Made by a program: the position numbers and the translations under genes. The notes under the pieces are model-generated. The model had not been told where the DNA came from. It ran no database searches and saw only the letters and a list, made by a program, of their open reading frames with translations. Shown piece by piece: positions 1 through 7,362 of a stretch of 9,547 nucleotides of DNA. The stretch's first letter is position 1; each line of letters opens with the position of its first letter. The stretch is from Sphingobacteriia bacterium (GTDB lineage Bacteria; Bacteroidota; Bacteroidia; Chitinophagales; Chitinophagaceae), in NCBI GenBank assembly GCA_004294465.1, contig REAV01000037.1, positions 1-9,547 of the forward strand, in the 5' to 3' direction.

Positions 1-303
1 CCCCCTAAAAGAGAAAACATGGCCCAATGCTTTGCGCATAGAAATAGAAGCTCCATAACCAATCTTAGAGTTGACATCTCCAAGAATAAAAGAAGGCCCT
101 ACTCCAAAGCCCAATTCCCATTGATTCCTTGGTTTAGCTGGATAAGGATACTGGTTATTTAAAAATTCATTGAACTGTGGAAGGTCTTTATTGGCGATTT
201 TAGAAGAATCCTTCCAATCCCAACCCCAGTCAGTTTGAGCAAAAATCGATACCTGTGCAAATATTGCCAATGCTACGGTTAATAAAATCTTTCTGGTATT
301 CAT
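1..303 (-). CDS. OmpA-like outer membrane protein, N-terminal part (runs off left edge)
   Basis: The first 101 codons of a secreted protein are visible, with the ATG at 303-301 and the frame open to the window edge. Residues 1-22 form a signal peptide: Lys/Arg at 4-5, a hydrophobic core, and a likely signal peptidase I site after Ala22 (SIFA|Q). The mature N-terminus is Trp-rich (DWGWDWKDSSK), followed by a segment with NNQYPYPAKPRNQWELG and then alternating residues (GFGVGPSFILGD) that look like the first strands of a small outer-membrane beta barrel. From memory this order is typical of OmpA-family proteins of Chitinophagaceae, which carry a barrel and a C-terminal peptidoglycan-binding OmpA domain. 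That C-terminal domain lies outside the window, so the family call is an inference; another small barrel protein is possible. A good promoter sits just upstream (329-357). Confidence 0.7.
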   Translation of the reverse strand, partial: MNTRKILLTVALAIFAQVSIFAQTDWGWDWKDSSKIANKDLPQFNEFLNNQYPYPAKPRNQWELGFGVGPSFILGDVNSKIGYGASISMRKALGHVFSFRG

Positions 304-328
304 ATTCAAGTATTTGGGTTATTGACCA

Positions 329-357
329 CAAATATACATTAAACGCTGCCTTTTAAA
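329..357 (-). promoter_or_regulatory. Bacteroidota-type promoter for the OmpA-like gene
   Basis: Read on the minus strand, TATATTTG (336-329) matches the Bacteroidota -7 consensus TAnnTTTG exactly. Seventeen bases upstream is TTTA (357-354), a one-mismatch match to the -33 element TTTG. Transcription would start near 321-324, leaving a leader of about 20 bases before the ATG at 303. No Shine-Dalgarno sequence is seen, as is usual in this phylum. Confidence 0.6.
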
Positions 358-359
358 GC

Positions 360-367
360 TAATTTTG
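360..367 (+). promoter_or_regulatory. Possible -7 element for the prenyl synthase-recJ operon
   Basis: TAATTTTG on the plus strand matches the TAnnTTTG -7 consensus and lies 35 bases before the ATG at 403. No convincing TTTG or TTG -33 element is found 17-20 bases upstream, so this is a weak call that rests on one element and on position. It would give a leader of roughly 25-30 bases. Confidence 0.35.
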
Positions 368-402
368 CCCATATCAGGCATATATTGCAGCATAATTATA
401 AC

Positions 403-1365
403 ATGGATTTAGCAAAAAAAGTAATTGGAGCAGAATTAACCCTTTTTGAAGCACATTTCAAAGAGGCAGTAAAGAGCAGGGTAGCCTTGCTAGATAGGAT
501 CATGCAATACATTGTAAAACGCAAGGGTAAACAGTTAAGACCCATGTTTGTATTGTTGAGCGCAAAGCTGGGGGGAGAAATAACAGACAATACCTATCGG
601 GCTGCGTCCTTAGTAGAGTTATTACATACAGCCACTTTGGTGCATGATGATGTGGTGGATGAATCAATGGAGCGAAGAGGTTTTTTTTCGATCAATGCGC
701 TTTGGAAAAACAAAATAGCTGTATTGGTTGGAGACTATTTATTATCAAAGGGATTGTTATTGTCGTTGAATAATAAAGACCATGAAGTATTGCGCATTTT
801 ATCGGAAGCAGTAAAACAAATGAGTGAGGGAGAATTATTGCAAATAGAAAAATCGCGCAACCTCAATTTAAAAGAAGAAGTGTACTACGAAATCATCAAT
901 GGAAAAACAGCATCTTTGTTAGCTTCTGCATGTGCAGCTGGGGCAGTGAGTACTTTTAATAACGAAGCTGATGTAGAAAAAATGCGGGTCTTTGGTCAAA
1001 AAGTGGGAATGGCATTTCAAATTAAAGACGACTTATTCGATTATAGTAGTGCAGATGTTGGCAAACCAACTGGCAATGATATCAAAGAAAAAAAATTGAC
1101 ACTTCCGTTAATTTATATGCTGAATAATTGCCCAACAGATATTAGAAGAAAAGTGATCCATATTGTAAAAAATGAGAACACACAAAAAGACAAAGTTGCT
1201 TTTGTGATTGATGCTGTAGTTCAATACGGTGGCATTGCCTATGCAACTGAAAAAATGTTTGCTTTTAGAGATGAAGCATTGGCCTTATTGCATGAATTCC
1301 CTGTTTCAGAAGTAAGAGATGCCTTAGAAGAATTGGTTAGATATACTACGGATAGAGAATATTGA
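403..1365 (+). CDS. Long-chain polyprenyl diphosphate synthase
   Basis: This 320-residue protein is a trans-prenyltransferase that adds isopentenyl diphosphate units to an allylic diphosphate. The chain it makes is probably used as the side chain of menaquinone (inference). Hallmarks are the IPP-binding KGKQLRP (residues 41-47), the first aspartate-rich motif DDVVD (82-86) and the second, DDLFD (209-213), followed by KPTGNDIKEKK. The residue five before the first motif is Ala77; a small residue there is known in the family to permit long products, so octaprenyl-like synthases (IspB type) fit better than farnesyl or geranylgeranyl synthases. The exact chain length cannot be read from sequence. 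The start was placed at ATG 403 because homologues begin with a short stretch like MDLAKKVIGAEL; an in-frame TTG at 385 would add only six residues. The stop overlaps the recJ start by one base, so the two are probably cotranscribed. Confidence 0.93.
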   Translation: MDLAKKVIGAELTLFEAHFKEAVKSRVALLDRIMQYIVKRKGKQLRPMFVLLSAKLGGEITDNTYRAASLVELLHTATLVHDDVVDESMERRGFFSINALWKNKIAVLVGDYLLSKGLLLSLNNKDHEVLRILSEAVKQMSEGELLQIEKSRNLNLKEEVYYEIINGKTASLLASACAAGAVSTFNNEADVEKMRVFGQKVGMAFQIKDDLFDYSSADVGKPTGNDIKEKKLTLPLIYMLNNCPTDIRRKVIHIVKNENTQKDKVAFVIDAVVQYGGIAYATEKMFAFRDEALALLHEFPVSEVRDALEELVRYTTDREY

Positions 1366-3065
1366 TGCAAAAAAGATGGAACATATTATCTGCTCTTTCC
1401 AATAAAGTGGCGGCCTTGCAAGAGGCTTTACAAATCAATGCTACTATCTGTACTTTATTGGTGCAACGTGGTTTTGATGATTTTGAAAAAGCTAGACAAT
1501 TTTTTAGACCTTCCTTAACAGACCTTCATAGTCCATGGTTGATGAAAGACATGGATAAAGCGGTGGATAGAATTTGCAAAGCTTTTGAAACAAAAGAACC
1601 CATATTGGTTTTTGGAGATTACGATGTGGATGGAACCAGTTCTGTTGCCAGTATGTACCAGTTTTTATCTGCAGTGCATTCATCGGTGGATTATTATATA
1701 CCACATCGTTACAGAGAAGGGTATGGTGTTTCAAAGGCGGGCATTGATTTTGCCAAAAAGAACGGTTTTAGTTTAATCATATCATTGGATTGTGGAATTA
1801 AGTCGGCCGATTTAATAACGTATGCTCAATCGATTGGAGTAGATTTTATTGTTTGCGATCATCATTTACCCGATGAAATTTTACCACCTGCAATTGCCAT
1901 TTTAAATCCAAAACAAAACGGCTGTGATTATCCATTTAAAGAATTATGTGGATGTGGAGTTGGATTTAAATTGATGACAGCACTCAGTGAAAAACTGGGA
2001 TTGCCAGCTTCAAGTTATTTAGAATATATAGACTTAGCCGCTATTGCAATTGCCGCAGATATCGTTTCTGTTACTGGAGAAAATAGAACATTGGCATATT
2101 ATGGAATAGAGAAAGTAAATAGCAATCCATCAGTTGGCATAAAAGCCTTGATGGATCTGGCAGGTGTGAAAAAGAAAATGAGTTTAACCAGTTTGGTATT
2201 TGTAATTGCACCAAGGGTAAATGCTGCAGGAAGAATGGATGAAGCGAAAAAAGCAGTACAACTATTCATTGAAAAAGACCAGCAAAAAGCCATTGAATTT
2301 GCCAATATGTTGCACAGCGATAATTCCGATCGACGTGAAGCCGACGCCACTATTACTGAAGAAGCATTGGCCTTATTGGAAGCTACGCCTAATAATCATT
2401 TAAAGCGTTCCACATTGGTTTATCAGGAACATTGGCATAAGGGAGTTGTAGGCATTGTAGCCAGTAGATTGATTGATACTTATTATAGGCCAACCATTGT
2501 ATTAACCAGAAGCGGCGAATATGCAGCAGGAAGTGCCCGCAGTGTTGCAGGATTTAATTTGTATGAAGCAATACATGCATGCAGGGAACATCTATTGGGA
2601 TATGGTGGACATTTTGCAGCAGCAGGTATGACGCTGGAAATTAATCAGATTGAAGCTTTCACTGCAGCGTTTGAAAGAGTAGTAAGCGCTCAAATTACTC
2701 CCGAACAATTGATTCCTGAATTGGTGATTGATACCGAGATTGAATTCAAAACCATTACTCCCAGTTTTTATAAAATACTTTGCCAGATGGAACCATTTGG
2801 CCCGGATAATATGCGTCCGGTTTTTGTAGCGCGTGGTGTAACCGATACAGGCTTTTCAAAAATTGTGAAAGACCATCATGTAAAATTTGTGGTAAAACAA
2901 AACGGCATTACATTCAATGGTATCGGTTTTAATTTAGCCAATAAATTTCCGATACTCTTATCGCAACAACCATTTGACATTGTATTTACCATTGATGAAA
3001 ACGAATTTCAGGGCAATGTAAGTTTGCAATTGAAAGTGGTGGATTTGTTGCCTACACTTAAATAA
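1365..3065 (+). CDS. recJ: Single-stranded-DNA-specific 5'-3' exonuclease RecJ
   Basis: The 566-residue product has the full RecJ layout and the family's usual length. RecJ degrades single-stranded DNA 5' to 3' in recombination and mismatch or base-excision repair in the cytoplasm. The DHH phosphoesterase domain shows the metal-binding motifs DYDVDG (residues 85-90), LDCGIKS (141-147), CDHH (164-167) and AIAADIV (228-234). PRVNAAGRMD (283-292) follows. The DHHA1 domain carries EHWHKGVVGIVASRL (355-369), ARSVAGFNL (391-399) and the glycine-rich GYGGHFAAAG (412-421). The C-terminal third, with EPFGPDNMRPVF (476-487), is the OB-fold DNA-binding domain. All expected catalytic residues are present. 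ATG 1365 is chosen; it overlaps the preceding stop as TGATG, which suggests translational coupling, and the TTG just before it is unnecessary. A hairpin begins five bases after the stop. Confidence 0.96.
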   Translation: MQKRWNILSALSNKVAALQEALQINATICTLLVQRGFDDFEKARQFFRPSLTDLHSPWLMKDMDKAVDRICKAFETKEPILVFGDYDVDGTSSVASMYQFLSAVHSSVDYYIPHRYREGYGVSKAGIDFAKKNGFSLIISLDCGIKSADLITYAQSIGVDFIVCDHHLPDEILPPAIAILNPKQNGCDYPFKELCGCGVGFKLMTALSEKLGLPASSYLEYIDLAAIAIAADIVSVTGENRTLAYYGIEKVNSNPSVGIKALMDLAGVKKKMSLTSLVFVIAPRVNAAGRMDEAKKAVQLFIEKDQQKAIEFANMLHSDNSDRREADATITEEALALLEATPNNHLKRSTLVYQEHWHKGVVGIVASRLIDTYYRPTIVLTRSGEYAAGSARSVAGFNLYEAIHACREHLLGYGGHFAAAGMTLEINQIEAFTAAFERVVSAQITPEQLIPELVIDTEIEFKTITPSFYKILCQMEPFGPDNMRPVFVARGVTDTGFSKIVKDHHVKFVVKQNGITFNGIGFNLANKFPILLSQQPFDIVFTIDENEFQGNVSLQLKVVDLLPTLK

Positions 3066-3100
3066 AAAAGGCCGCCCTTTCGGGCAGCCCTCTCTTGTTT
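3064..3100 (-). terminator. Rho-independent terminator of htpG, perhaps bidirectional
   Basis: Bases 3070-3077 (GGCCGCCC) pair with 3082-3089 (GGGCAGCC) around a TTTC loop, with one C-A mismatch. On the minus strand the stem is followed by TTTTTTATT, a proper uridine tract, so it best ends transcripts coming from htpG, whose stop is at 3118. On the plus strand the downstream tract CTCTCTTGTTT is poor, so termination of recJ transcripts is possible but less certain. It is the only hairpin in the 52-base gap between these convergent genes. Confidence 0.8.
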
Positions 3101-3117
3101 AATGATAAGTCTTTTTA

Positions 3118-4969
3118 TTAGGCAGTAAGAGTTTCTTTCTGCATCATTTCAACAGTTCTGTTGATATAATTGGTCAACTCCGCTCCTTTTAATAAGCCTT
3201 GAGACAATAAAGCCAGGTCTGCTAAATTTCTAACCTGTTTGGTTTTTATTTCATCATTGGTTTCTTTGAGTAAGCTTTGATAGATCGGGTGGTTACCATT
3301 TACAGTAAGCGTAACTTCATCAGGCATTTGCGCATAGAAAGCAGTCATACCGCCACCGGCAGCACCCATGTCTTTCATACGACGCATGAATTCAGGGCGA
3401 GTAGCAACTACTGGCGCAGCATCTACACTTAATCCTTTTACTTCTGTGGTAACATGTAATTCAGGAATTTGCAAAGTGAAGAGTTCTTTTAATTTTTCGG
3501 TTTCTTCTTTACTCAATACCGTTTCGTTAGACTCTTGTTTGTCGATTAAATTATCAACGATATCTGCATCAACACGAACGAATGTTACATTCTCCCATTT
3601 CATTTCCATGGTATTGAGGAATGCAGCATCCCACATAACCTTTGGCTACAGCCCCCTGTATATAAGCATCCTGTTGAATAGGATTGGTAGTATACAATAC
3701 AACTTGCTTGCCATCTTTATTTTTCTGTGTTGCCTCAGTAGCGGTTTTGTATTCTTCTAAAGTATGGAACTTACCAGCGGTATCTTCCATCACCAAGAAC
3801 TTATTTCCTTTTTCTAAAAACTTATCGTCGGTCATCATACCGTATTTCACAAACAAGCCAAGACTCTCCCATTTCTGTTCAAATTCAGCCCGCTCGTTTT
3901 TAAAGATCTCTTCTAATTTATCTGCTACTTTTTTAGTGATATGAGAATTGATCTTTCTAACATTCGGATCGCCTTGCAAATAACTACGGCTTACATTCAA
4001 AGGAATATCTGGGCTATCGATCACCCCATGCAATAACATCAAGAATTCTGGAACAATGTCTTTTACTTCATCTGTTACAAAAACCTGATTGCTGTATAAT
4101 TGAATCTTGTCTTTTTGTATTTCGTAGCTCTGTTTAATTTTAGGGAAATACAATACCCCTGTTAAATTAAATGGATAATCTACATTGAGGTGAATCCAGA
4201 ACAAAGGTGTTTCGCCAAAAGGATATAATTCTCTATAAAATTTCTCGTAATCTTCTTTGGTTAATTCACTAGGTTTCTTAACCCAAATAGGATTAGTATT
4301 GTTAATAGATTTTTCTGCAACTACTTCCTCTCCTTCTTTTGGTTTTTCTGGCTCCGCATTTACATCTTTAAAGTAAATAGGAATCGGCAAGAATTTACAG
4401 AATTTTTCTAGAATGCCTTTCAATTTATGCGCATCTAAAAAATCTGCACTCTCCTCATTAACGTGTAAAATTATTTTAGTACCTCTTTGTTTTTTCTCTA
4501 CTTCGTATAATTCAAACTCAGGGCTACCATCGCAACTCCAGTAAACAGTCGGTGCATCTTCCTGAAAACTCTGTGTTAATACTTCCACTTTTGCTGCAAC
4601 CATAAAAGCACTGTAAAATCCTAAACCAAAATGACCGATAATGCTGGCATCCTTGTATTTGGTTAAAAACTCTTCAGCTCCGCTGAATGCAACCTGGTTC
4701 AGGTATTTATCTACCTCTTCCTTGGTCATTCCCACTCCACGATCTTCGATGGTAATGGTCTTTTCTTTGGCATCCAAACTCACATCTATTCTTAATTCTC
4801 CCAAATCACCTTTGGCTTCTCCAATAGAAGACAAGGTTTTGATTTTTTGGGTAGCATCAGTAGCATTACTTACCAACTCACGCAAGAAAATTTCGTGGTC
4901 ACTGTAAAGGAACTTCTTAATAATGGGGAAAATATTTTCCGTCTGTACACGTATTTGTCCTTTTTGCAT
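3118..4969 (-). pseudogene. htpG: HtpG (Hsp90 family chaperone), broken by a small deletion with frameshift
   Basis: HtpG is a cytosolic ATP-dependent dimeric chaperone. The first reading frame runs from ATG 4969 and encodes 445 matching residues. It has the GHKL ATPase motifs ELVSNATDA (31-39, catalytic Glu31, Mg-binding Asn35), DRGVGMT (76-82) and GHFGLGFYS (112-120), and the middle-domain catalytic arginine in NVSRSYLQ (Arg328). After KGY (443-445, Tyr codon at 3637-3635) the frame is lost; 21 foreign residues follow and a stop is reached at 3571-3569. The remaining 170 codons (DAAFLNTMEMKWENV to the TAA at 3118) lie in another frame and contain the end of the middle domain and the C-terminal dimerisation domain. 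Only four bases separate the Tyr and Asp codons, where E. coli HtpG has nine residues, so about 23 bases seem missing. Restoring them would give about 624 residues, the family's usual length. It may be a true mutation or an assembly error. Its likely promoter is at 4991-5005. Confidence 0.88.
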
Positions 4970-4980
4970 AGCAATTTTTT

Positions 4981-4990
4981 CCTAGCTAGG
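4981..4990. promoter_or_regulatory. Perfect 10-bp palindrome in the htpG leader
   Basis: CCTAGCTAGG is identical to its own reverse complement. It sits between the putative -12 element and the htpG start codon, where a repressor would overlap the transcription start. A ten-base palindrome may arise by chance, so the operator role is only a suggestion. Confidence 0.3.
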
Positions 4991-5005
4991 TCAAAGAAAG
5001 TACCA
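4991..5005 (-). promoter_or_regulatory. Sigma-54-like (-24/-12) promoter of htpG
   Basis: On the minus strand TGGTAC (5005-5000), five bases, then TTGA (4994-4991) resembles the sigma-54 consensus TGGCAC-N5-TTGC. The ten-base spacing between the GG and GA dinucleotides, which is the most constant property of these promoters, is kept; the -12 element has GA instead of GC. Transcription would start about 12 bases on, leaving a very short leader before the ATG at 4969. Bacteroidota lack the heat-shock factor sigma-32, so another route of control for htpG is expected. I see no clear TAnnTTTG element nearby. The assignment is an inference from one site. Confidence 0.45.
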
Positions 5006-5018
5006 AAATGCGATTTGC

Positions 5019-5031
5019 TGACAGGATGACA
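5019..5031 (-). promoter_or_regulatory. TGTCA direct repeat upstream of the htpG promoter
   Basis: Read on the minus strand, TGTCATCCTGTCA contains two TGTCA copies (5031-5027 and 5023-5019) offset by eight bases. The repeat ends 13 bases before the putative -24 element, so it is well placed to bind a regulator of the heat-shock gene. The identity of such a regulator cannot be read from the window. Confidence 0.35.
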
Positions 5032-5082
5032 AGCTATAAGTCTATCCCTAAATTTGAAAGTAATTTTTGACAGATATTTACC

Positions 5083-5943
5083 CTAATTCTTAGCCTTGGG
5101 TATGTAAAAATTGGCCCCAGAATAACCGTTAACCCCAAAATGAACTTCGTTGATGGTGGTATAATCGGTGTACTTATTCCAATTAGCGTCTATATTGGTA
5201 TACCCGTATTTATTCAATGCGGCTAAAATCTGCGCTCTCACCGCTTCCATTTCGGCATCGAGATACCCGAAATGCACAAAATGAATATCTGTTTTTTTAT
5301 TCGGAAACTGACGCATGAATTCATTCATCTCAGACTGCGAAAAATTTCTTGCACCAGCCATACTACCACCACTATTGCTTCGGGGGCTTTCTTTTGGTGT
5401 TCTGTTTGCTCCGTTATTAATATAAGGATTGCCATTGGTTGAATTGCTATAATCAGTTTCTGTTGATTGATCCTGATTTAACTGGCTATTAGAATCATTG
5501 TTATAAGGAGATGAAGCCGCATATGTACTTTTACGTATAGTTCTGCTAGATGGATCGATAGGAGGCTTCTCTACTTTAATTGAAGAAGCTCCTATCGGAT
5601 TAGTGTACGGATTAATCTTATTTGATTTTGTGTTTGAAGCAGGTTTTGAATCTTGACTACTGTTATTCGCTATTACTTTACTTGAACCCTCAGTATTGGT
5701 ATTGGTAGGTAAAGTTGAATTAGTGGTTTTTGGCAAAACAATCGGGCTTGAATTGTCCACTAAATTACTTCGCTCAGTAGCTGCATAATTATTGTTTAAA
5801 TTAAACTGAAGCCCCCAAAAAGAAATAGGTTTATTGGTAGTTAATCCAACCAAAACAATCAAAGCCAACAATACAACCAAAGCTACGATTGCCCAATCGA
5901 GCATACGTATCACAATAATCCTTTTGGTGCTTTTAACCTCCAT
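5083..5943 (-). CDS. Unrecognised membrane-anchored protein with Ser/Asn/Thr-rich linker
   Basis: I do not recognise this 286-residue protein. A basic N-terminus (MEVKSTKRIIVIR) precedes one strongly hydrophobic segment at about residues 15-36 with no signal-peptidase site, so it is probably a signal anchor with the bulk in the periplasm. After the anchor comes KPISFWGLQFN, then a long low-complexity stretch (about 55-195) rich in Ser, Asn, Thr and Pro that is likely disordered. A compact C-terminal region (about 200-286) begins FSQSEMNEFMRQFPNKKTDI and looks like a small alpha/beta domain: a strand IHFVHFGY, a helix around residues 229-245, and strands near its end (NEVHFGVNG, ANFYIP). No catalytic motif is evident. 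It lies 62 bases after the DUF5689 gene and 113 bases before htpG, so its operon membership is unclear. The start at ATG 5943 is the first Met of the frame before the anchor; no convincing promoter or ribosome binding site is seen. Confidence 0.75.
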   Translation of the reverse strand: MEVKSTKRIIVIRMLDWAIVALVVLLALIVLVGLTTNKPISFWGLQFNLNNNYAATERSNLVDNSSPIVLPKTTNSTLPTNTNTEGSSKVIANNSSQDSKPASNTKSNKINPYTNPIGASSIKVEKPPIDPSSRTIRKSTYAASSPYNNDSNSQLNQDQSTETDYSNSTNGNPYINNGANRTPKESPRSNSGGSMAGARNFSQSEMNEFMRQFPNKKTDIHFVHFGYLDAEMEAVRAQILAALNKYGYTNIDANWNKYTDYTTINEVHFGVNGYSGANFYIPKAKN

Positions 5944-5947
5944 TACT

Positions 5948-5959
5948 TACTAATTAGTA
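5948..5959. repeat. Perfect 12-bp palindrome just before the membrane protein gene
   Basis: TACTAATTAGTA equals its reverse complement and ends four bases before the ATG at 5943. Its position suggests an operator or an mRNA structure over the translation start. It is AT-rich and could be chance. Confidence 0.3.
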
Positions 5960-6005
5960 GAGCAAATTACTAAATCTACCCACTAATGATACATTTTGCG
6001 TCCAT

Positions 6006-7352
6006 TCAGTTGCCCATGATTTTTATTTCATCGAGCTGAAATGCAGTCGTACGCTTATTTACAGCGTTTGGCAGGTCATTGCCATCATATTTAAATACAA
6101 TATAGATGGTATTCGTATAGCCAGTAAGGCTGATCTTACCCGATTCAGTCCATTTGGGTGCAATACCATTGATATTGCCTTTTGAAACGATTGTTTTTAA
6201 TAAGGTCCATTTGGCTTTCCATGGGGTATTGCTCCCTTCATAATTGGACGAAACAAACACTTGCAAACTAGCTCCATTGTCAAAACCGTCTTTGGTCAAA
6301 AAACTCAATTGTTCATTGGATGTATTATTCAAATTGATTGGAGGCAAAATCAACCAGGAACTGATCAAAGGTTGATTGGTTGCAAATGCGCTGATTTCTG
6401 CATACCGATTTCCACCAGTTATTTTACCAGTAAATAATTTACTGCCTGTTTCAGGAATATTTTTCCACCCATTTAAATTAAGATCATTATTAACGGATAT
6501 TGACTCAAAATCTTCGTAAAACAATTGTTTTGGGCCACCATTGGTACAACGCAAATTATTCATGACAAGATCCGAAGTATCTCTAATGACCAATTGCTTT
6601 TGTGAACCAAAAATAGTGTACACACCAGTAATGGTTCCATTGCCTCTTGGTGTTTTAATCGCAGCAAATTTGGCAAAACCACTTGTTCGCAAATAGATAG
6701 TTCCTCCATTACAAATAGTTAAAGTATGACTTACCGTTGCTTTATTAATGGCATCTCCAAATGATTTAGCAGTATCAGAAGCTACCAGTTCGATTGAATC
6801 AATTTGAACCAATCTGCTTTGCACAGAATCTTTTAATTGTTCAAACCGAACTTTTATGGGTGCAGGAATAGGTTCTTTATTTCCCACTAAAATATATTTC
6901 GTAAAAAGAGGCGCAGGAATAGGAATGATCTCGGGGAAGGAAGGATTGGAATAATCTACACTTCCACCTAATTGTAGCATGCCTCCATATTCACCCAACC
7001 ATAAACCATTTAATCGGATAAACAATCGTTGACCAATCGGATAGTCTGTAGCCAGGCCAAAACCATCTAATCGCACAGAAATACCGCCAGTACTATCTTG
7101 TATCACAATGGTTTTATAAAAATTATCGGTAGCATCATTGGCTATAACTATTCCAGTAATGATTTGATTATCGTTTAGCTTTTCAAAATTTCCAGGAATA
7201 TGAGCTGCCCTCATTGAACGGATGGATTGTGTTGCCTGAATCATCGTTCCTGCATAAAGCGGCGGTTCATCCAATTTTTTATAGCAACCTGGCCATAAAA
7301 AAATAGAGAGCAATAATAGCGCCCAAGAGATATAACGTAGCGAATTTTTCAT
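6006..7352 (-). CDS. DUF5689 lipoprotein with C-terminal choice-of-anchor-like domain
   Basis: The 448-residue product begins with a signal sequence (hydrophobic stretch 8-20) ending in WPGC, with Cys23 the probable lipid-attachment site, so it is likely an outer-membrane lipoprotein. Residues about 36-270 match my recollection of DUF5689, an OB-like beta domain (TGIVIANDATDNFYKTIVIQ, then IGQRLFIRLNGLWLGEYGGM). After a short Cys-containing linker, LFYEDFESISVNNDLNLNGW (277-296) and SSWLILPPINL (331-341) start a jelly-roll domain of the choice-of-anchor type, ending in FQLDEIKIMG. No enzyme motif is visible. The gene begins ten bases after the TonB-dependent receptor stop, in the position where SusD-like partners usually lie, so it may act as the surface lipoprotein of that receptor. 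The ligand is unknown. The residue at -3 of the lipobox is Trp rather than the usual Leu. Confidence 0.82.
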   Translation of the reverse strand: MKNSLRYISWALLLLSIFLWPGCYKKLDEPPLYAGTMIQATQSIRSMRAAHIPGNFEKLNDNQIITGIVIANDATDNFYKTIVIQDSTGGISVRLDGFGLATDYPIGQRLFIRLNGLWLGEYGGMLQLGGSVDYSNPSFPEIIPIPAPLFTKYILVGNKEPIPAPIKVRFEQLKDSVQSRLVQIDSIELVASDTAKSFGDAINKATVSHTLTICNGGTIYLRTSGFAKFAAIKTPRGNGTITGVYTIFGSQKQLVIRDTSDLVMNNLRCTNGGPKQLFYEDFESISVNNDLNLNGWKNIPETGSKLFTGKITGGNRYAEISAFATNQPLISSWLILPPINLNNTSNEQLSFLTKDGFDNGASLQVFVSSNYEGSNTPWKAKWTLLKTIVSKGNINGIAPKWTESGKISLTGYTNTIYIVFKYDGNDLPNAVNKRTTAFQLDEIKIMGN

Positions 7353-7362
7353 AATAATTTTA

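Noticed and set aside
385..402. TTG start of the prenyl synthase six codons upstream of ATG 403
   Set aside because: The ATG fits the N-terminus usual in the family and the extra residues add nothing recognisable.
2868..2881. Second DHH in RecJ (KDHHVKF, residues 502-508)
   Set aside because: It lies in the C-terminal OB-fold region, not in the catalytic domain; the true DHH is at residues 165-167.
3118..3636. The 3' part of htpG as a separate gene starting at ATG 3636
   Set aside because: It matches the internal end of the middle domain and the C-terminal domain of HtpG, and the ATG is created by the frame change. The AAAGG before it is only two bases away, too close for a ribosome binding site.
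3569..3640. Programmed ribosomal frameshift in htpG
   Set aside because: No slippery heptamer or stimulating hairpin is seen at the junction, about eight residues are missing, and HtpG is not known to use frameshifting.
3368..3944. Open frames on the plus strand opposite htpG
   Set aside because: They are antisense to a conserved coding region and show no family features or start signals.
4970..5082. Small RNA or riboswitch between the membrane protein gene and htpG
   Set aside because: Apart from the promoter-like elements and the short palindrome there is no stable stem or known leader motif.
5944..6005. Bacteroidota promoter for the unrecognised membrane protein
   Set aside because: TAGATTTA and TAATTTGC on the minus strand come close to TAnnTTTG, but neither matches fully and neither has a -33 element at the right distance.
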